64,000 nucleotides of DNA from NCBI GenBank assembly GCA_023053545.1, contig JAKZAN010000002.1, forward strand, positions 547,501 through 611,500. The letters run 5' to 3'. Positions 42,201 through 54,271 of this stretch are shown here, piece after piece. Below the pieces are notes generated by a model that worked only from the letters and a program-made list of their open reading frames with translations, was not told the origin of the DNA and did not search any database. Position 1 is the stretch's first letter. Every line of letters starts with the position of its first letter. This DNA comes from Lepidurus packardi (Eukaryota > Arthropoda > Branchiopoda > Notostraca > Triopsidae). A program made the translations under genes and the position numbers.

Positions 42201-45200
42201 TCCACGACCTCATTGGCAACCATGTCAAATTGGCAATTAGGGTAAAGCTCATTCACTATTTTTTTTCTTTTTTTAAAGGAGATTACAAGTACAATCTGGT
42301 GTTTTTCTTTTCGGATAAGACAGGATGATGGTATTAAGCTTATTTAAAAAAAAATATTTTTGAAAAATGTAAAGAATGAAAAAGGATAAGCATAAGAAGA
42401 GAATACCAGGAAGTTTTCCGTCTCCTTATTTTATTAAGAAGAGGAACTTGTTGGGCGGGTTTTTTAAAAATACCTTTGCTTCAAGTGCTCGTTTTTGTAG
42501 TTTTTTTCACTGCAGAAAAGTTTAATCTAAAGGTGTCATCAGCCATTGGTAAGTCAAGCAGTTCTTCGCCATTTTTGCAGAAAAATGGGCAAATACAAAA
42601 TGTATAAAAAAAGGAATTGTCAGAGCATCAAGCGTGACATGCTCGATATTCTTTATAGGAGTTTTGATCTAAAGAAAAGAAAGGAAAAGAATGCTCACTT
42701 TTCCATCAAATATGCTCAACTTTCCCCTCCAGAAACAAGCGGTTTAACCACCAATGTATTTTTCTCCCGAGAAAAAGCTCTTGGAGAAGAAAATAAAATG
42801 GGCCGTGAAAATTTCGTAAGATCCGCAGCTTCAAGATGCAGTGAATAAATACAAAACTTTTTTCTTACCGCCACATTCGTGTTCAAGTTCAGGCGACCTC
42901 TTTTTCGTTCTGCCACAACTTTTACAGTGTATAAATACATCCATACACACAAATGTATGGAAGGCGGGACGGGACCTCAACCCGAACCAGACCCATTGCC
43001 TAAACCCCGCCCGGCCCCGCGTTCCCCGCACAAACGTTCGACCTACTTTTGGTAAAGCGTCCGTCCTACGCAATGCCGTCCAACTACCACTGGATTGCAC
43101 CATGCCGCTTGTAAACAGAAATTCCTGCCTGCCTGCCTTATCGCACAGAAAATTACAGTTAAATATCACGTAAATCGCCTAACGGTGCCACATTTTTCTT
43201 TGCCCAAATAGAATTCCTATTTATTTATTTATTTTAAATCCGCCTTTCAGTTCACAAAGCCTTCATTCCATATAGACATAGACATCCTACTTGCGCCTTT
43301 TAGGATTAGAGGGGTACACACTGCGTACTGTCCATACGCAACGCTTCATGTTCTCAAAGGTTCCAAAAAATCCCTATAATTTTCCTTAAAACAAGTTGGT
43401 TAGATACATGAAACTGTTCTAAGAGTCGCCCAAATGTGTAATTATGTTTCCCAAACTCAAGATGATCAAACAAAATAGTTTTATTTCTCTTTTGTGCCTG
43501 AAAACCCTCATTTGACAGTATTTGGGGTCTTTGGTTACGGACGTTAGCGGATGTGACGGACTGTACTATACATTGGGTACACTTAAGAGAGCCACCCAAA
43601 CGTAAAAGAACGAAGAAAAGTTGAAAATGTGGAGCGTCAGATGCTGGTTGACTTGAGATGCAACAGGTGTTGGATTTGAGAAAACAGAGATAGAGGGATA
43701 TCTTAACTTTCTTAAAAGAAATCCCCCATCCAAGAATTTTATTTTTTTGACCAGATGCTCGCGGTAACCCCATTTTGGCTTAAAAACACTGCCTGGAATT
43801 ATTAGTATTGTTGTTATTATTGTTATTATTATGGGCATTTTCGAGACCGAGCGGTTCGTTATGGGGATCACGATTGAGTCGCAATTCTGTCAAATGATTT
43901 GTAAATTTAAAAAAAATCGTAGCTAACTTTAGTTTTGTAAATATTACTTGGCGGGTTTGACTCTTATTATGTTGGTGGTAATTTTTGCCCACCCTAAAGG
44001 CGCTTTTCTGGGGAGGTATAGTTGTTATCTCTATCTTAGCATAGCATTTCGCCTTGAGGGCAACTCACGTTTTGGTTTTAAGACACCAATGTTTGGTGGG
44101 TGACCCACTTCCTGGGGTGATGACCTCCTTTTCTCCTCCTTTTGCTTCGTTTTCTCCATCTTCCCCGCAATAAAACCGCCTTCTTTTTGTCCTGCTCAGT
44201 TGCTGGGCGTTGTTTCTTTTTGTTTTTTCTTTATATTTGACGAGAAGCTACTTAGCTATTGTCATCCGGAGTCCATGTTTACGGATAGCTAAGCTTTCTA
44301 TCTCAAGCATAGCACGCGGGCCACGCAGAATAATCACTCTTATTCAGTAATTTGGAAGAAATTATGGCAAAAGTCTCTTGACAGAAAATGCTGCTGGTAT
44401 ACATACGAAGAGCAAAGCAGTTTCACTTTTCTCGTAATTACCTTAGTTTTTAGGAAAATGCCAATAATTTTCCTTAATTTGGAAATTTTGATTAATTCCC
44501 TGCAACATAATTTGGAAACTGACGGGTGTCATGTTCTCGTCCATGGTATTTTTTTAAACAAAGTTGCATGACAATTGAGTGTATTAAGTGTGTTAAGTTT
44601 ATCGTGGCGCCCCTTTTTATGCCCACAAGCCATGCGCGTTCATATACACCCATGCAAAACACAGTGGCGTCACCTTGTGGTAGTTCAGAATGATACAAGC
44701 AAAGCCATCCATGAGACTTCCTTGCACGGTTTCGCAACAGTGAATCCAAACTGCACCGGGGTGGGCTCCTTTCATTGTTGAAGCCAATAGCAGGAAAATC
44801 GCTACTAAGGCTCCCGGTTCTTTCTTTGTTGTGACGCAATCCCTTATGTACTAATTTCCTTCATATAAAATAACGTAGACAACAGTCAATATGCAACCAA
44901 TAAATAAACTTCCTGGGTTCAAGAAAACTTCGATAAATTTTAACTTTATTTCTACTACTTTTACAAAATTATAAACGCTGTATTTTATGGACTTTATTGA
45001 CACGAATGCCATGTTGGACTAGACTTTTTCTAATCATTTTCTGTGCTATTTCTGTATTTCAGGTGGGCGACCTACTTTCCGGAATCTATCGCAAAGAAGA
45101 ACCGGATTGCTTCCTCTGAAGAACCCATTCCGAGCTTGCTGAAGCGTGGCTCTGAAAAACAAAAGAAAAAAGAACTTACCTCTTGTTTTTTGTGTTTATT

Positions 45201-45756
45201 TTCCCCAAATCGAGTAACCGCAAAAAAAGAGAAGAGACCTACATTGCTAAAAACTTCCCAAAATTCTCAAAAAGTGGTTAAACGAAAAAGAAAATTTGTC
45301 AAAAATATCCTCCAAACGAGAAACAACAAGTGACGTTTTTTTGTGGCACACATGCATTTTGACTTCACGTATCCTCCACTGCTTGTAATTTGAAGACTTT
45401 TGGGGGATTCCCCCGCAAAAGAAAAGAACAACGAAAAATTCAAACGAAACTCGTCCGACTCACCCCAAACTCCGATCTCTTTCATTAATTTTAACATCAC
45501 ATTCCATAAATGCAACAATGAATCGTTCCATCCCCCCACTTGCCAGTCATTCCACTCCTTGGAAGCCCCGCCCCCTTTTATAACAACGAGCTTTTGCGCT
45601 TTCCCCGTGACTCCGCCTTCTCCAAGGCAAAAAAAGGCAAATTTTTTGTTATTTAAAAAAAAAAAAGAATTTGTTGTGGCCCTGGAAGCATCAGGAAACC
45701 AAGGGGCGTGGCTAGAAGTGGAGAAGCGGTTCAACCCTGCTGGTACTAGTACCATT
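39251..45756. other. Upstream region of the zinc-finger gene, no supported gene
   Basis: Mostly AT-rich, with GC-richer islands at 40.62-40.98 and 42.96-43.11 kb that could be promoter or 5' UTR sequence but show no protein similarity. A splice-acceptor-like ctgtatttcag at 45052-45062 could begin a 5' UTR exon of the zinc-finger gene. A dispersed repeat copy is at 44.63 kb. Confidence 0.45.
44634..44715. repeat. Dispersed repeat, copy B (partner at 8985)
   Basis: The first 26 nt are identical to 8985-9010, followed by a diverged match (see copy A). A TTCATTGTT copy lies at 44771-44779. Confidence 0.65.
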
Positions 45757-47484
45757 ATGAAGTTTGATAACCCGGTTTCGGTCCCAGTGGACTCGATCCT
45801 CGCTTGGGGCGGCTGCGATACGGAGGATTTGCTGGACGCCAAGTTCCATGCGTGTGACGTGGCCGATTCCACCACGGGGAAAGACATGGCCTTGGGCGGG
45901 ATTGGCTCCTCGTGCGGCGGCCAAGCGGGTCTGCTCACTATGGACAACCTCGACAGTTTACTGATGCACGGCCCCGCTCACCCGCACGCCACCTCCTCCT
46001 TAACGCCCCACCCCTCCACCCCGCACTCGAACGGCCACAGTTTTGCCGAGTTGAAACCCTTAACGCCCTACGACTACGGCCCACTGCCTTCCTTAAGCAC
46101 GGACCTGAGTACCGGCAGTGAAGTTGACGCGGTGACGGGGTCCTCTTCCTCCTCCAACCTCAATGCGAACTCCTGCGAGCCAGGTCCGGGCGGCGGCGGT
46201 CGCACGATCTTGGACATTAATCTGAACTTGTACAAAGCGACGTGTTCGTCCAGCGGCGGCGGCGGAGGAGGAGGAGGCGTGTACTTTAGCACGGAACCCG
46301 TTTCCACCACCAGTTCTTTAGTGAACGGACTCGTAAGCGTGGTCTCAGGCTTACAGAAGGAAGTAGGAGTGGCCGAATACCTGATGAACCCGGAGATCGA
46401 CGACATCGCCGCGATCATTGGTAACGCCATCGCGGATAGTACCGTCAACCACGTGGCGGTTGACCCGCAGCAGATCCATGGCCCGCATGGGGGCGGAGGC
46501 ATGAGTATGGCTATGAGTATGGGAATGGGAATGGGCGGCATGGGCGGTCCTGATCTCCGAGATCCGTGGGCAGATATTGACGCCTGGATCGAAAGCGCCT
46601 GCGCCACCGCCTACAAAAACGAACCCATGCTGGAAAGTCCGGGGTCCTCCATAACCTCCGGTTCGTCGCTCGGCTCCACGGCCGGCACCACCGTGTTCGG
46701 CCACCACAGTGTTCACCGCCTGCCACCTGGTGGTGGTGGAGGTAGTAGTAGTGCGAATAACGGACATTTGACGTCGTCTTGTAGCGTCACTTCCACGTTA
46801 CAGAGTCTGTTGACCAGCGGACTCAATCCCGGTGTTTCTTCCCAAGGCGGGTCCGGTTCTGGACCCGCGGATCACGCCATCATGGCCATCAAATCCGAAC
46901 CGTCTTTAGACATGCCGCTCTTACAAAGAAGGTTAACGGCCGGCAGAGGGCCAGAGTCTTCCAATACCAGCCACTACGTCTCATGTTCTATAGCAGGGAA
47001 GGATAGCGTACCGCACACCACTTCCTACAGCGGGTCCAGTGGCGGTCCGCCGAACTTAAACCAAGTGACGACCACCATTCCTCACATTTCCAACGACACC
47101 GTCCATTCCTCTACCTTTCCCCGACGCTCTGCCCCCAAGAACCCCCCGAAAATGGAGCTGGATCTAGGCGACGACCTCATGGGTCCGAGTTTGGGCGGAG
47201 GCGGGGTCGGGAGCGGTTCCAGTTCGAGTAACAAGAAGAACAAGAGTCGGCTCGGGAAGAGCAAAATGACGACGATTATGACCACAGAGAACGGGAAGGA
47301 GAAACCGGTCCATCGCTGCAATATCTGCAACCGCGGATTCTTAAACAAATCCAACATTAAAGTTCACTTGCGAACCCATACGGGTGAAAAGCCCTTCAAG
47401 TGTGACGCGTGTGCAAAAGCCTTCCGGCAAAAAGCCCATCTTCTCAAGCACATGCAAATCCACAAGCGGATTACTCGAGACTAA
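45757..47484 (+). CDS. C2H2 zinc-finger transcription factor, two C-terminal fingers
   Basis: A single coding exon from the first in-frame ATG (45757) gives 575 aa. The frame is open further upstream to 45400 without an ATG, so an upstream exon could extend it. Almost the whole protein is low complexity: Gly runs, Ser/Thr-rich stretches, a Met/Gly repeat (about residues 247-262) and acidic patches (EIDDIAAIIG, DPWADIDAWIE). The last 57 residues hold two C2H2 fingers, the first beginning HRCNICNRGFLNKSNIK (Cys521, Cys524, His537, His541) and the second CDACAKAFRQKAHLLKH (Cys549, Cys552, His565, His569), joined by the classic linker THTGEKPFK. The protein ends seven residues after the last zinc ligand. 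Inferred role: sequence-specific nuclear regulator. The fingers look highly conserved in style, but the gene is not named with confidence. The coding region is far more GC-rich than its surroundings. Confidence 0.88.
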   Translation: MKFDNPVSVPVDSILAWGGCDTEDLLDAKFHACDVADSTTGKDMALGGIGSSCGGQAGLLTMDNLDSLLMHGPAHPHATSSLTPHPSTPHSNGHSFAELKPLTPYDYGPLPSLSTDLSTGSEVDAVTGSSSSSNLNANSCEPGPGGGGRTILDINLNLYKATCSSSGGGGGGGGVYFSTEPVSTTSSLVNGLVSVVSGLQKEVGVAEYLMNPEIDDIAAIIGNAIADSTVNHVAVDPQQIHGPHGGGGMSMAMSMGMGMGGMGGPDLRDPWADIDAWIESACATAYKNEPMLESPGSSITSGSSLGSTAGTTVFGHHSVHRLPPGGGGGSSSANNGHLTSSCSVTSTLQSLLTSGLNPGVSSQGGSGSGPADHAIMAIKSEPSLDMPLLQRRLTAGRGPESSNTSHYVSCSIAGKDSVPHTTSYSGSSGGPPNLNQVTTTIPHISNDTVHSSTFPRRSAPKNPPKMELDLGDDLMGPSLGGGGVGSGSSSSNKKNKSRLGKSKMTTIMTTENGKEKPVHRCNICNRGFLNKSNIKVHLRTHTGEKPFKCDACAKAFRQKAHLLKHMQIHKRITRD

Positions 47485-50197
47485 GAGATTTACACATAGT
47501 GTCTAGTTTTGTCATTGTTATTTTTTTTTAATTCCCGAGACTTGGAAATCGACACAGGTTTTTATCATAACAAACACAAACTGGTAGTGATACATAAGCT
47601 CCTCCCTCCGTCCCGCCCCTAAACGACTTGTTGGGTCATTAACTGCCTTTGATTTTGTGAGCAATAATATTGTCTGGGATTTCATGATTCTTTTGTACAA
47701 AACATGGCAAGGAAGGAAAAACTGTAATTAATAATTCATGATGAAAACTAATGCTGTGAACTTTCGGGAAGTAAAAATGTTTTATTTGTTGATGGGGGTG
47801 AAATTATAAAGCAGACAAGACGAGAGAACAATGTGGGATAATTTATTTAGAGCATTCTATTCATTCCGTTGCTACATTTTATATATCCCTGCGAATGTTT
47901 TATTTTATTTTGATAGTTTTCTTAAATTCTTTTTGGTATAATGGGGAGAAAACAATACTTGGTTGTGTAACAATTTTTTTTAAGGTAATGGAGGAACCAG
48001 AATGAGAAAAATAAGGGGTGAAAGGACGTGCAATTTTTTTAAGAAATGCAGCCTTCCAACACTGTCCTTTCCTACAAGAGATTTTTTCTTGTTTTTTAGA
48101 TATAGAAAAATGTATATAGAATATAAACGTTGAGTTTGTGTAGCTCTGCCTTGGAGGGACGTATGACTTGATTTACCTGACTTTTTTGACGCGTAAGAGT
48201 CTTTCACAACTCAGGAGGGGCCCTGCAAATCACAAAACGAAAAATTACATAAGATTTTACTTTGAATGGACCAAAACTCTCAGATTCTCCATCATTATCC
48301 CACCATATCCTACCAATACTTTCGTTTAATTACACTTTGTATTTTCTAATAAAAAAGGGACAGATGTTTGGCACATTCCTCTTTCCCCATCACATTTACA
48401 TACCTACAACAGAGACTTCTCTTTCCCAATGTCCTTTTTTTAACCCCCGTCTCTCCTTGTTTTTCTATTCTGTCGACTGTAACGCGTGCTGAGTTTCCTG
48501 AAATGTCGCTAAGTCTTGTGGTAATTGGACTTCCCTACAAAACAGACAACCCCCCTCCCTGGATTATCTCCCTTTTGTTCATTTTCTTATGGTGTGTCGG
48601 TCCTTTTGTTGGGAGGCTGGCCTTCCATTTATATAAATATATATATATATATAAAAAAATAAAAAAAGGGGGACCACTCTGTATACATGGGTCGTCTACC
48701 GTCCACAGTCAATACACGAGGTTCTAATTTGAATGTTCTTTGCAATTCTCAACTCCCCTGTTTCGGGTAGTTCGGAAATACTTATTTGTTTTGTAAATCG
48801 ATTATATGTTATAGTAAGTTCCCTAATAGTTGATATTCTACAGGTTATTATAGTCTACACGTTCTCACTAAAGGAATGTCTATGAAAAAGCCTTTACAGC
48901 ATGGATTTTCGGCTATACTATACTTAAACCGAAAACCGTTGCATCTTCCAAAAGTTCGAATCGGTTTAAGCCCGCCTAATTATTATATAATATACTTCGA
49001 TGACGATGCCTTTTCTATTCGCACTGAAGGAATCCCTTTGGAAAGTTGATAGAAAAGAAACTAACAGCTCTTCAAATATATAAACAACGAAATTCCTCAC
49101 AAAAACCATGATACCCTTTTCAAATTATTTGAGTCTCATCATTTTGGCGCACGGTCATAGATGGCCGGACAATAACGTCCAAGCTGTGCTTCAAAGTGTG
49201 GTGTGTCTGAGAAAACTGGGCTCAAAATTCAATAAATGTGGTAGGTAAAGTAATACCTTTATTCTCTGCCTATATGAACTAAACCTTCCTTTAATGAGCT
49301 TAAACTGTGAATGTCTGTGCTACTCTAATCGAAAATCGTTGCGTCTTTCAAAAGTTTGAATGGGTTTATTTTGGCGCGCTTACTTTGTAGCACACCTAAT
49401 TATTTTACAATATATTTTTATTTTTACTTTATTTTTATTTTTTATTTTTATTTTTACAATATATTATTATTTTATAATATATTTGAATTGCTTCGTTCTG
49501 GCGCGCTCCTAGATGGCCTAGCCATACAGTTTTAAGGCGTATTGCCGCACCCATGCTGCTGCTTCGCCTCGCCTCAAGGGGGCTGTTGCTCATATGTCAT
49601 TGGGAAGGCCCTTGGTGAGGTAGGGGGAATAGGATCTAAGTAAGTTGAAAAGTGTGGTGTGTCTGAGAAAACTGGGCTCAAAATTGGGTAAATGTAAAAG
49701 GTAAAACAATACCCTTATTCTATTCCTTTACTACGCTTAAAACTCAATCCTAATATCCTCTTTATGTTCTCCCCTCTTTTAGACTTGAACTGAGTGATCT
49801 TGGGGTAGAGCGTTTCTGAAACGTGGGGTTTATATGCTGTCTGTTTTGTGTCCAGCCCCCCCTCCCCAATAAAAATCATCCAAGACCGTTTGGTGTCTTG
49901 CCAGCTTCGCTAAAGGCAAAACAAAAGTGCATTTTTCAGCAATTCCAAACAAATTTCAAACAACCCTCTTCCTAAAATTCTAGGTCTGCTTCAAACCTTG
50001 AAAGAGAAGGTTAAAACAGTTAAAAAATAAGAGTAGCATTGTTGTGATAAGCCCGTGCTATGGAAGTGCATCGTTTCTAAACGATATCATCGAAGCAGAA
50101 GCTCTCTCTCTTATAAGAAAAAGAAGTTAACTTTGCAGAGTTTGGAAGTGTTGGGATTGTTTGAAACTTTGGAGAAAGAGAAGGAGACAAAAGCATC
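47485..50197. other. Zinc-finger 3' region and Rap2 upstream region
   Basis: It holds the presumed zinc-finger gene 3' UTR (AATAAA near 48349 or other sites), a short (AT)n at about 48636-48652, and the imperfect tandem duplication described separately. The last few hundred bases before 50198 should be the Rap2 promoter and 5' UTR. No other gene was recognised. Confidence 0.5.
48925..49745. repeat. Imperfect tandem duplication, period about 400-456 bp
   Basis: GAAAACCGTTGCATCTTCCAAAAG near 48931 recurs as GAAAATCGTTGCGTCTTTCAAAAG near 49331. AAAGTGTGGTGTGTCTGAG and its extension (GAAAACTGGGCTCAAAATT) at 49193 recur at 49649. Between them CTAATTATT..ATAATATA and an AGATGGCC segment also repeat. 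The offset shifts from 400 to 456 because of an AT-rich expansion in copy 2. Confidence 0.8.
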
Positions 50198-52706
50198 ATG
50201 CGAGAGTTTAAAGTTGTAGTGCTGGGGTCCGGGGGAGTGGGTAAATCCGCCTTAACAGTCCAATTTGTAACCGGGTGCTTTATGGAGAAATACGACCCCA
50301 CGATTGAGGACTTTTACCGGAAAGAAATCGAAGTGGACAGCTCGCCTTCAGTGCTGGAAATTTTGGACACGGCTGGCACAGAACAGTTTGCCTCTATGCG
50401 TGACTTATATATTCGAAATGGACAAGGCTTTGTCATCGTTTACAGCATCACCAACCATCAAACCTTCCAAGACATCAAAACCATGCGAGAGCAGGTAAAA
50501 ACTTGTACCAAGAATGGATTATCTTCCCTAAGAAGCAAGTGCAGTTCACTTTGCAGGCCAGGTTTCATTCCTACATTAACTTAACATTATCCACATAACC
50601 TTAGTATCCACGACGAGTGGAAAACGAGGAAGAGAAACTAAAATCAGAGAAAGGAAATGTTCTTTCTTTCTAACACTAATAGTAACAAATGGAGAAGTCT
50701 TTGATTTATTAGTATTACTATTGTTTTTGATACGTTATGTGTTATGATGGTTTTCCCTGACATAATAAGTAGATTAGTCCTAACAGGAAAATAAGAAATA
50801 AGAATTGGAGCCTTAGAAAAGAGAAGTGGTTGATCCAAGGGAGGTTTTAACGCTGCTTAACATTCAGTGTTGGCAAGAAAAGGCACCGTTAGGGATTCAT
50901 ATGGATGAGTCATGCGTTGCTACAGATTTCCCTTCCTTTGAGTGGTCTGAAATGGTCTCTGTAGGCAAGTGGGGTACACACTCTATAATATCGTTTTTCC
51001 TTTCCTTTTTCTGATTCATTTGATTGTTAGATTTGTTTGTAGGTGCCAAGGGAACTTTAGCAATCTTGCAGGAAATCCGTTCGACCCATGCGGAAACTAT
51101 TTGCTAACCTCAGCCTTCTCCCAGAATCCCACTCTCAAGCTTAGCACACCACATATTTGATTCCTTTTTTCAGTTTAATTCCACTTACTTTTTATTGAAA
51201 GTTACCAACTTTTCTGTGTAACCGCCGTGATTCATCATTCTACGAAGGGATGATATGCTATTTTTTTTTCTTATTATGTAGCGTTCCATACTTCGCAATT
51301 GAAAAACGTCCAGGTTAAATAGTGTTGAAATAAGCGAGTTCGAGTGGCTGTGTCTATAGCGACTGGCTGTGACAAGGAAATACATTTTCCCCTTTGGCCG
51401 GAACACTGAAAAATAGCTCGGCTTGGCTCTCAACAACAATGAAAAGTTTGCAAGAGCCATGCTAAACTTAGCAGCCGTACAAGAGCATGCAAAATGTAAC
51501 GCAAGAGTGAAAAGCTCTTCAGTAATGAAATCAAGGCTGATTTTAACTCGCCAAACGATTTTAAACAATTTTTAAGAAGACTTTAGCTTGTCTGTAATCC
51601 AATTCATCCCTGTTAACAATGCCAAGGGAAATCGATTCGGGTCGAATACTCAAGTACTAAAGGGAATCTAAGATTCCAGGAACTTGTTAGAATTTAAATG
51701 GACTCCAAAGTTAGCGCATTGATTTATGGAATGGTGGAAGATTGGCTGGGCGCTAGTGCCCTTTGATAAGCATTTGAAAAGGGGGGTTGTTGGGGGGAAG
51801 GTAAGAGATTAGCATTTCTGAAGCTTGGGAGAAAAGGGCAAGACAGACCTTTCCTTGCATACTAAAGGCTGAGTGCGAAACTGACTGACATGCTTAGTAA
51901 TTGAGTTCTTTCATTTCATTTGGGACTTTTCTGTTTTACAATTCTGTCTGATACTTTAATGCATTATCTTTACTCTAATTCATTTCTTTAAAAAAATAGC
52001 GGGCGGAGATAAATAAATATATTAAAAATCAAGAAAGATTCCAATTAATTGGCTGAGAATAGACTTTCAAGCCTATGGCTTTCTATGTAGGCTTTGTTCT
52101 ATTGCCCTTCTTTCAATATTTGCAATCAGGATTATCATTAACCACTACATAACATAACCACCATAGAACGTATTATCGACGCCTGCTATTACTTTTATTA
52201 AAGAAAGAATAAATAAAAAATAAAATTATTTCCATGCCTATTATTCATTTATTATATTTCATTGATTTGTCTTAGCGAATCAATTCATTATTTATTTTAT
52301 CGGTGATTTTAATTTGGATTTTGACTTTAATTTTTTTATTATTTTGATAGTTGAATTTGAATATATTAATTGGATTTTGTTGAGTTGGTTTTGATTGCGT
52401 TTCTTGGCTTAAAATAAGTAAATATGGAATTTATTGAAAGTATTTTTACTTTTTCAGATTACCCGAGTTAAAGGAACGGAACGTGTGCCTCTACTTTTGG
52501 TCGGCAACAAAGTGGACCTCGAACATCAACGCGAAGTCGCCACCTTGGAAGGCTTGGCACTAGCCCAGACGTGGGCGTGTCCTTTCATCGAAGCTTCGGC
52601 CAGAAATCGAATGAATGTCAATGAAGTTTTTGCTGAAATCGTACGGGAAATGAACTGCAATCCGGCCAAAGAAAAACGGAAATACGCGTGCTGTACCATC
52701 CTCTAA
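50198..52706 (+). CDS. Rap2: Ras-like small GTPase Rap2, 2 coding exons
   Basis: Coding exons: 50198-50494 and 52458-52706, phase 0, 181 aa (human Rap2A has 183). All G-boxes are visible: GSGGVGKS (10-17), effector/switch [10 protein letters not shown] (32-40), [10 protein letters not shown] (57-66), NKVD (116-119) and EASAR (145-149). Phe39 in the effector loop ([11 protein letters not shown]) is the Rap2-type residue; Rap1 has Ser there. The C-terminus CCTIL is a CaaX box (CTIL) with an extra Cys before it. A final Leu predicts geranylgeranylation, and the preceding Cys could be palmitoylated. Vertebrate Rap2A/C end in Gln. Family knowledge: a membrane-bound GTP switch acting through TNIK/MINK/MAP4K kinases in adhesion and cytoskeletal control. 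The intron is 1963 nt with no other exon seen. Function-critical residues are intact. Confidence 0.96.
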
Positions 52707-54271
52707 ATAACTACAATTACAACAGCAAAAAGAATTCCCCAAAACCCTAAGAAAAGGCGGGGGAAAAAACAAACTTTATTAAAAAGAAATCCTCCAATTA
52801 TCTTATCTGCCTGATAGTTTTTTTTCACAATTATCTCCCAACACGCAGTCTTTTGTCTTGGCATTTAACCCCCCTTGGAGACTTTTATTACGATACCAGC
52901 ATAAAAACCTCAACAAATTTTCTTTATTTTGTTTCTCTATTTTACAAGTTTGGCCATAAGCCCCCCCCCCCCCTGGATTGCATATAAGACTGCATAGTGA
53001 GACAAGGTGATGATTTTTTGGCGGATGGGTGGGGTGGGCGGGAGTAAAGGGGGGAGGGGAGGGGGATCCCCAAGAGCGTGTGACGTGTGCTGGTGCGTGG
53101 ACTTTTTAACTCATATCAAAGGAACCACAGAGGTGGTTGTCGATTTAAATGGATATCGTGGATAATTGGGTGGAATGTGGAACTTTGATATAAAAAAAAA
53201 ATCCAACAAAAAAAAGGAACATTTTTGGTGCATTTTTTTTCCTTTTGGGAACCTTCTGCAGGATTTCTGAACCGAAAGACGGAAGCGGGAGTCAAGGGTA
53301 AGTTGACGAGTTTTTTTCGACATTTTTAAATTGCATTTTTCTAAAGAAAAAATTCCGAGTCCTAACGGCGCAATTAGGGGTTCTTAGGCTTCATTTACCT
53401 CTTCAGGTCAGTTTGATCAGTCAACCGATCATTTCTTGGGGGTTTTTTTTGTAGATTTTTTTAGCGGGGGAAAGAGAGAAGCTCGCCTTCGTTTGATTAA
53501 GAGGAAGCTTCTAGAAGCTTGATAGAGCATAAATGGAATTATTATTGATTGCGAACCCGTAACGATGAAGGAAGATTCTTTTTCTGTTAGTGATGACAAA
53601 AGTTGTTGATTAACGATTACGTTCGGCTCTGATTGCGTCCAGAGTGGGTCAGACGAAGCTCAATGCTAGAGCCAGGCAGAGTTTCAATCAACTTTTAATT
53701 TACTTTATTTTTATTTTTTCTGACACTTCAGTGTCCGGAAAAATAATATATTATTTATTAGAAAGATTTATTATTTATTTACTATTAATTTACTAAATAA
53801 AAAAAATTACACAAAATTATTTGAAAAAAGAGGGAAGAACCACACAAAAATTCACGCGGAGGTTTGGATGGATTCATTTCTTTTACATTACTATAAGAGC
53901 GAGGCACTTTTTTTTAACTTTTTAGGCTTAGCCGTTCTCCAGTTAGAGGCATTTGAACTTTTGGTCATGACGTAACGAACGTGTCGTGTTGCGGTGGGGC
54001 GTAGCCTTTTTAAACAAATCCCATGCTTTAAGGGGTAGAAAGGCTTAAGAATGAAAAAAATATGTGTGGTAGAACAGACCAAATGAAGTGTTATGGCTGA
54101 AGAACTTCTCTGTCAGTTATGCATATTAATCGAGGAATTAATTATTTAGCGGAATAAGCTCCGATCGTTTCTGCCAAATTTCAAATTTTCTTGTCATTAT
54201 AACATTGGGGGACAGTGCCCTTTCCTATGGGCGCATTGAAAATCGATCGCTGGGTTAGTAGGGATTGCACC
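52707..54271. other. Rap2 3' region, no further gene seen
   Basis: AT-rich non-coding sequence after the Rap2 stop, with C- and G-rich tracts at 52.96-53.07 kb. No reading frame of interest on either strand. Confidence 0.5.

Noticed and set aside
45400-45756. Open frame upstream of the zinc-finger ATG
   Set aside because: It has no ATG and includes an A-rich homopolymer read as Lys. It is more likely 5' UTR, although a spliced upstream start cannot be excluded.
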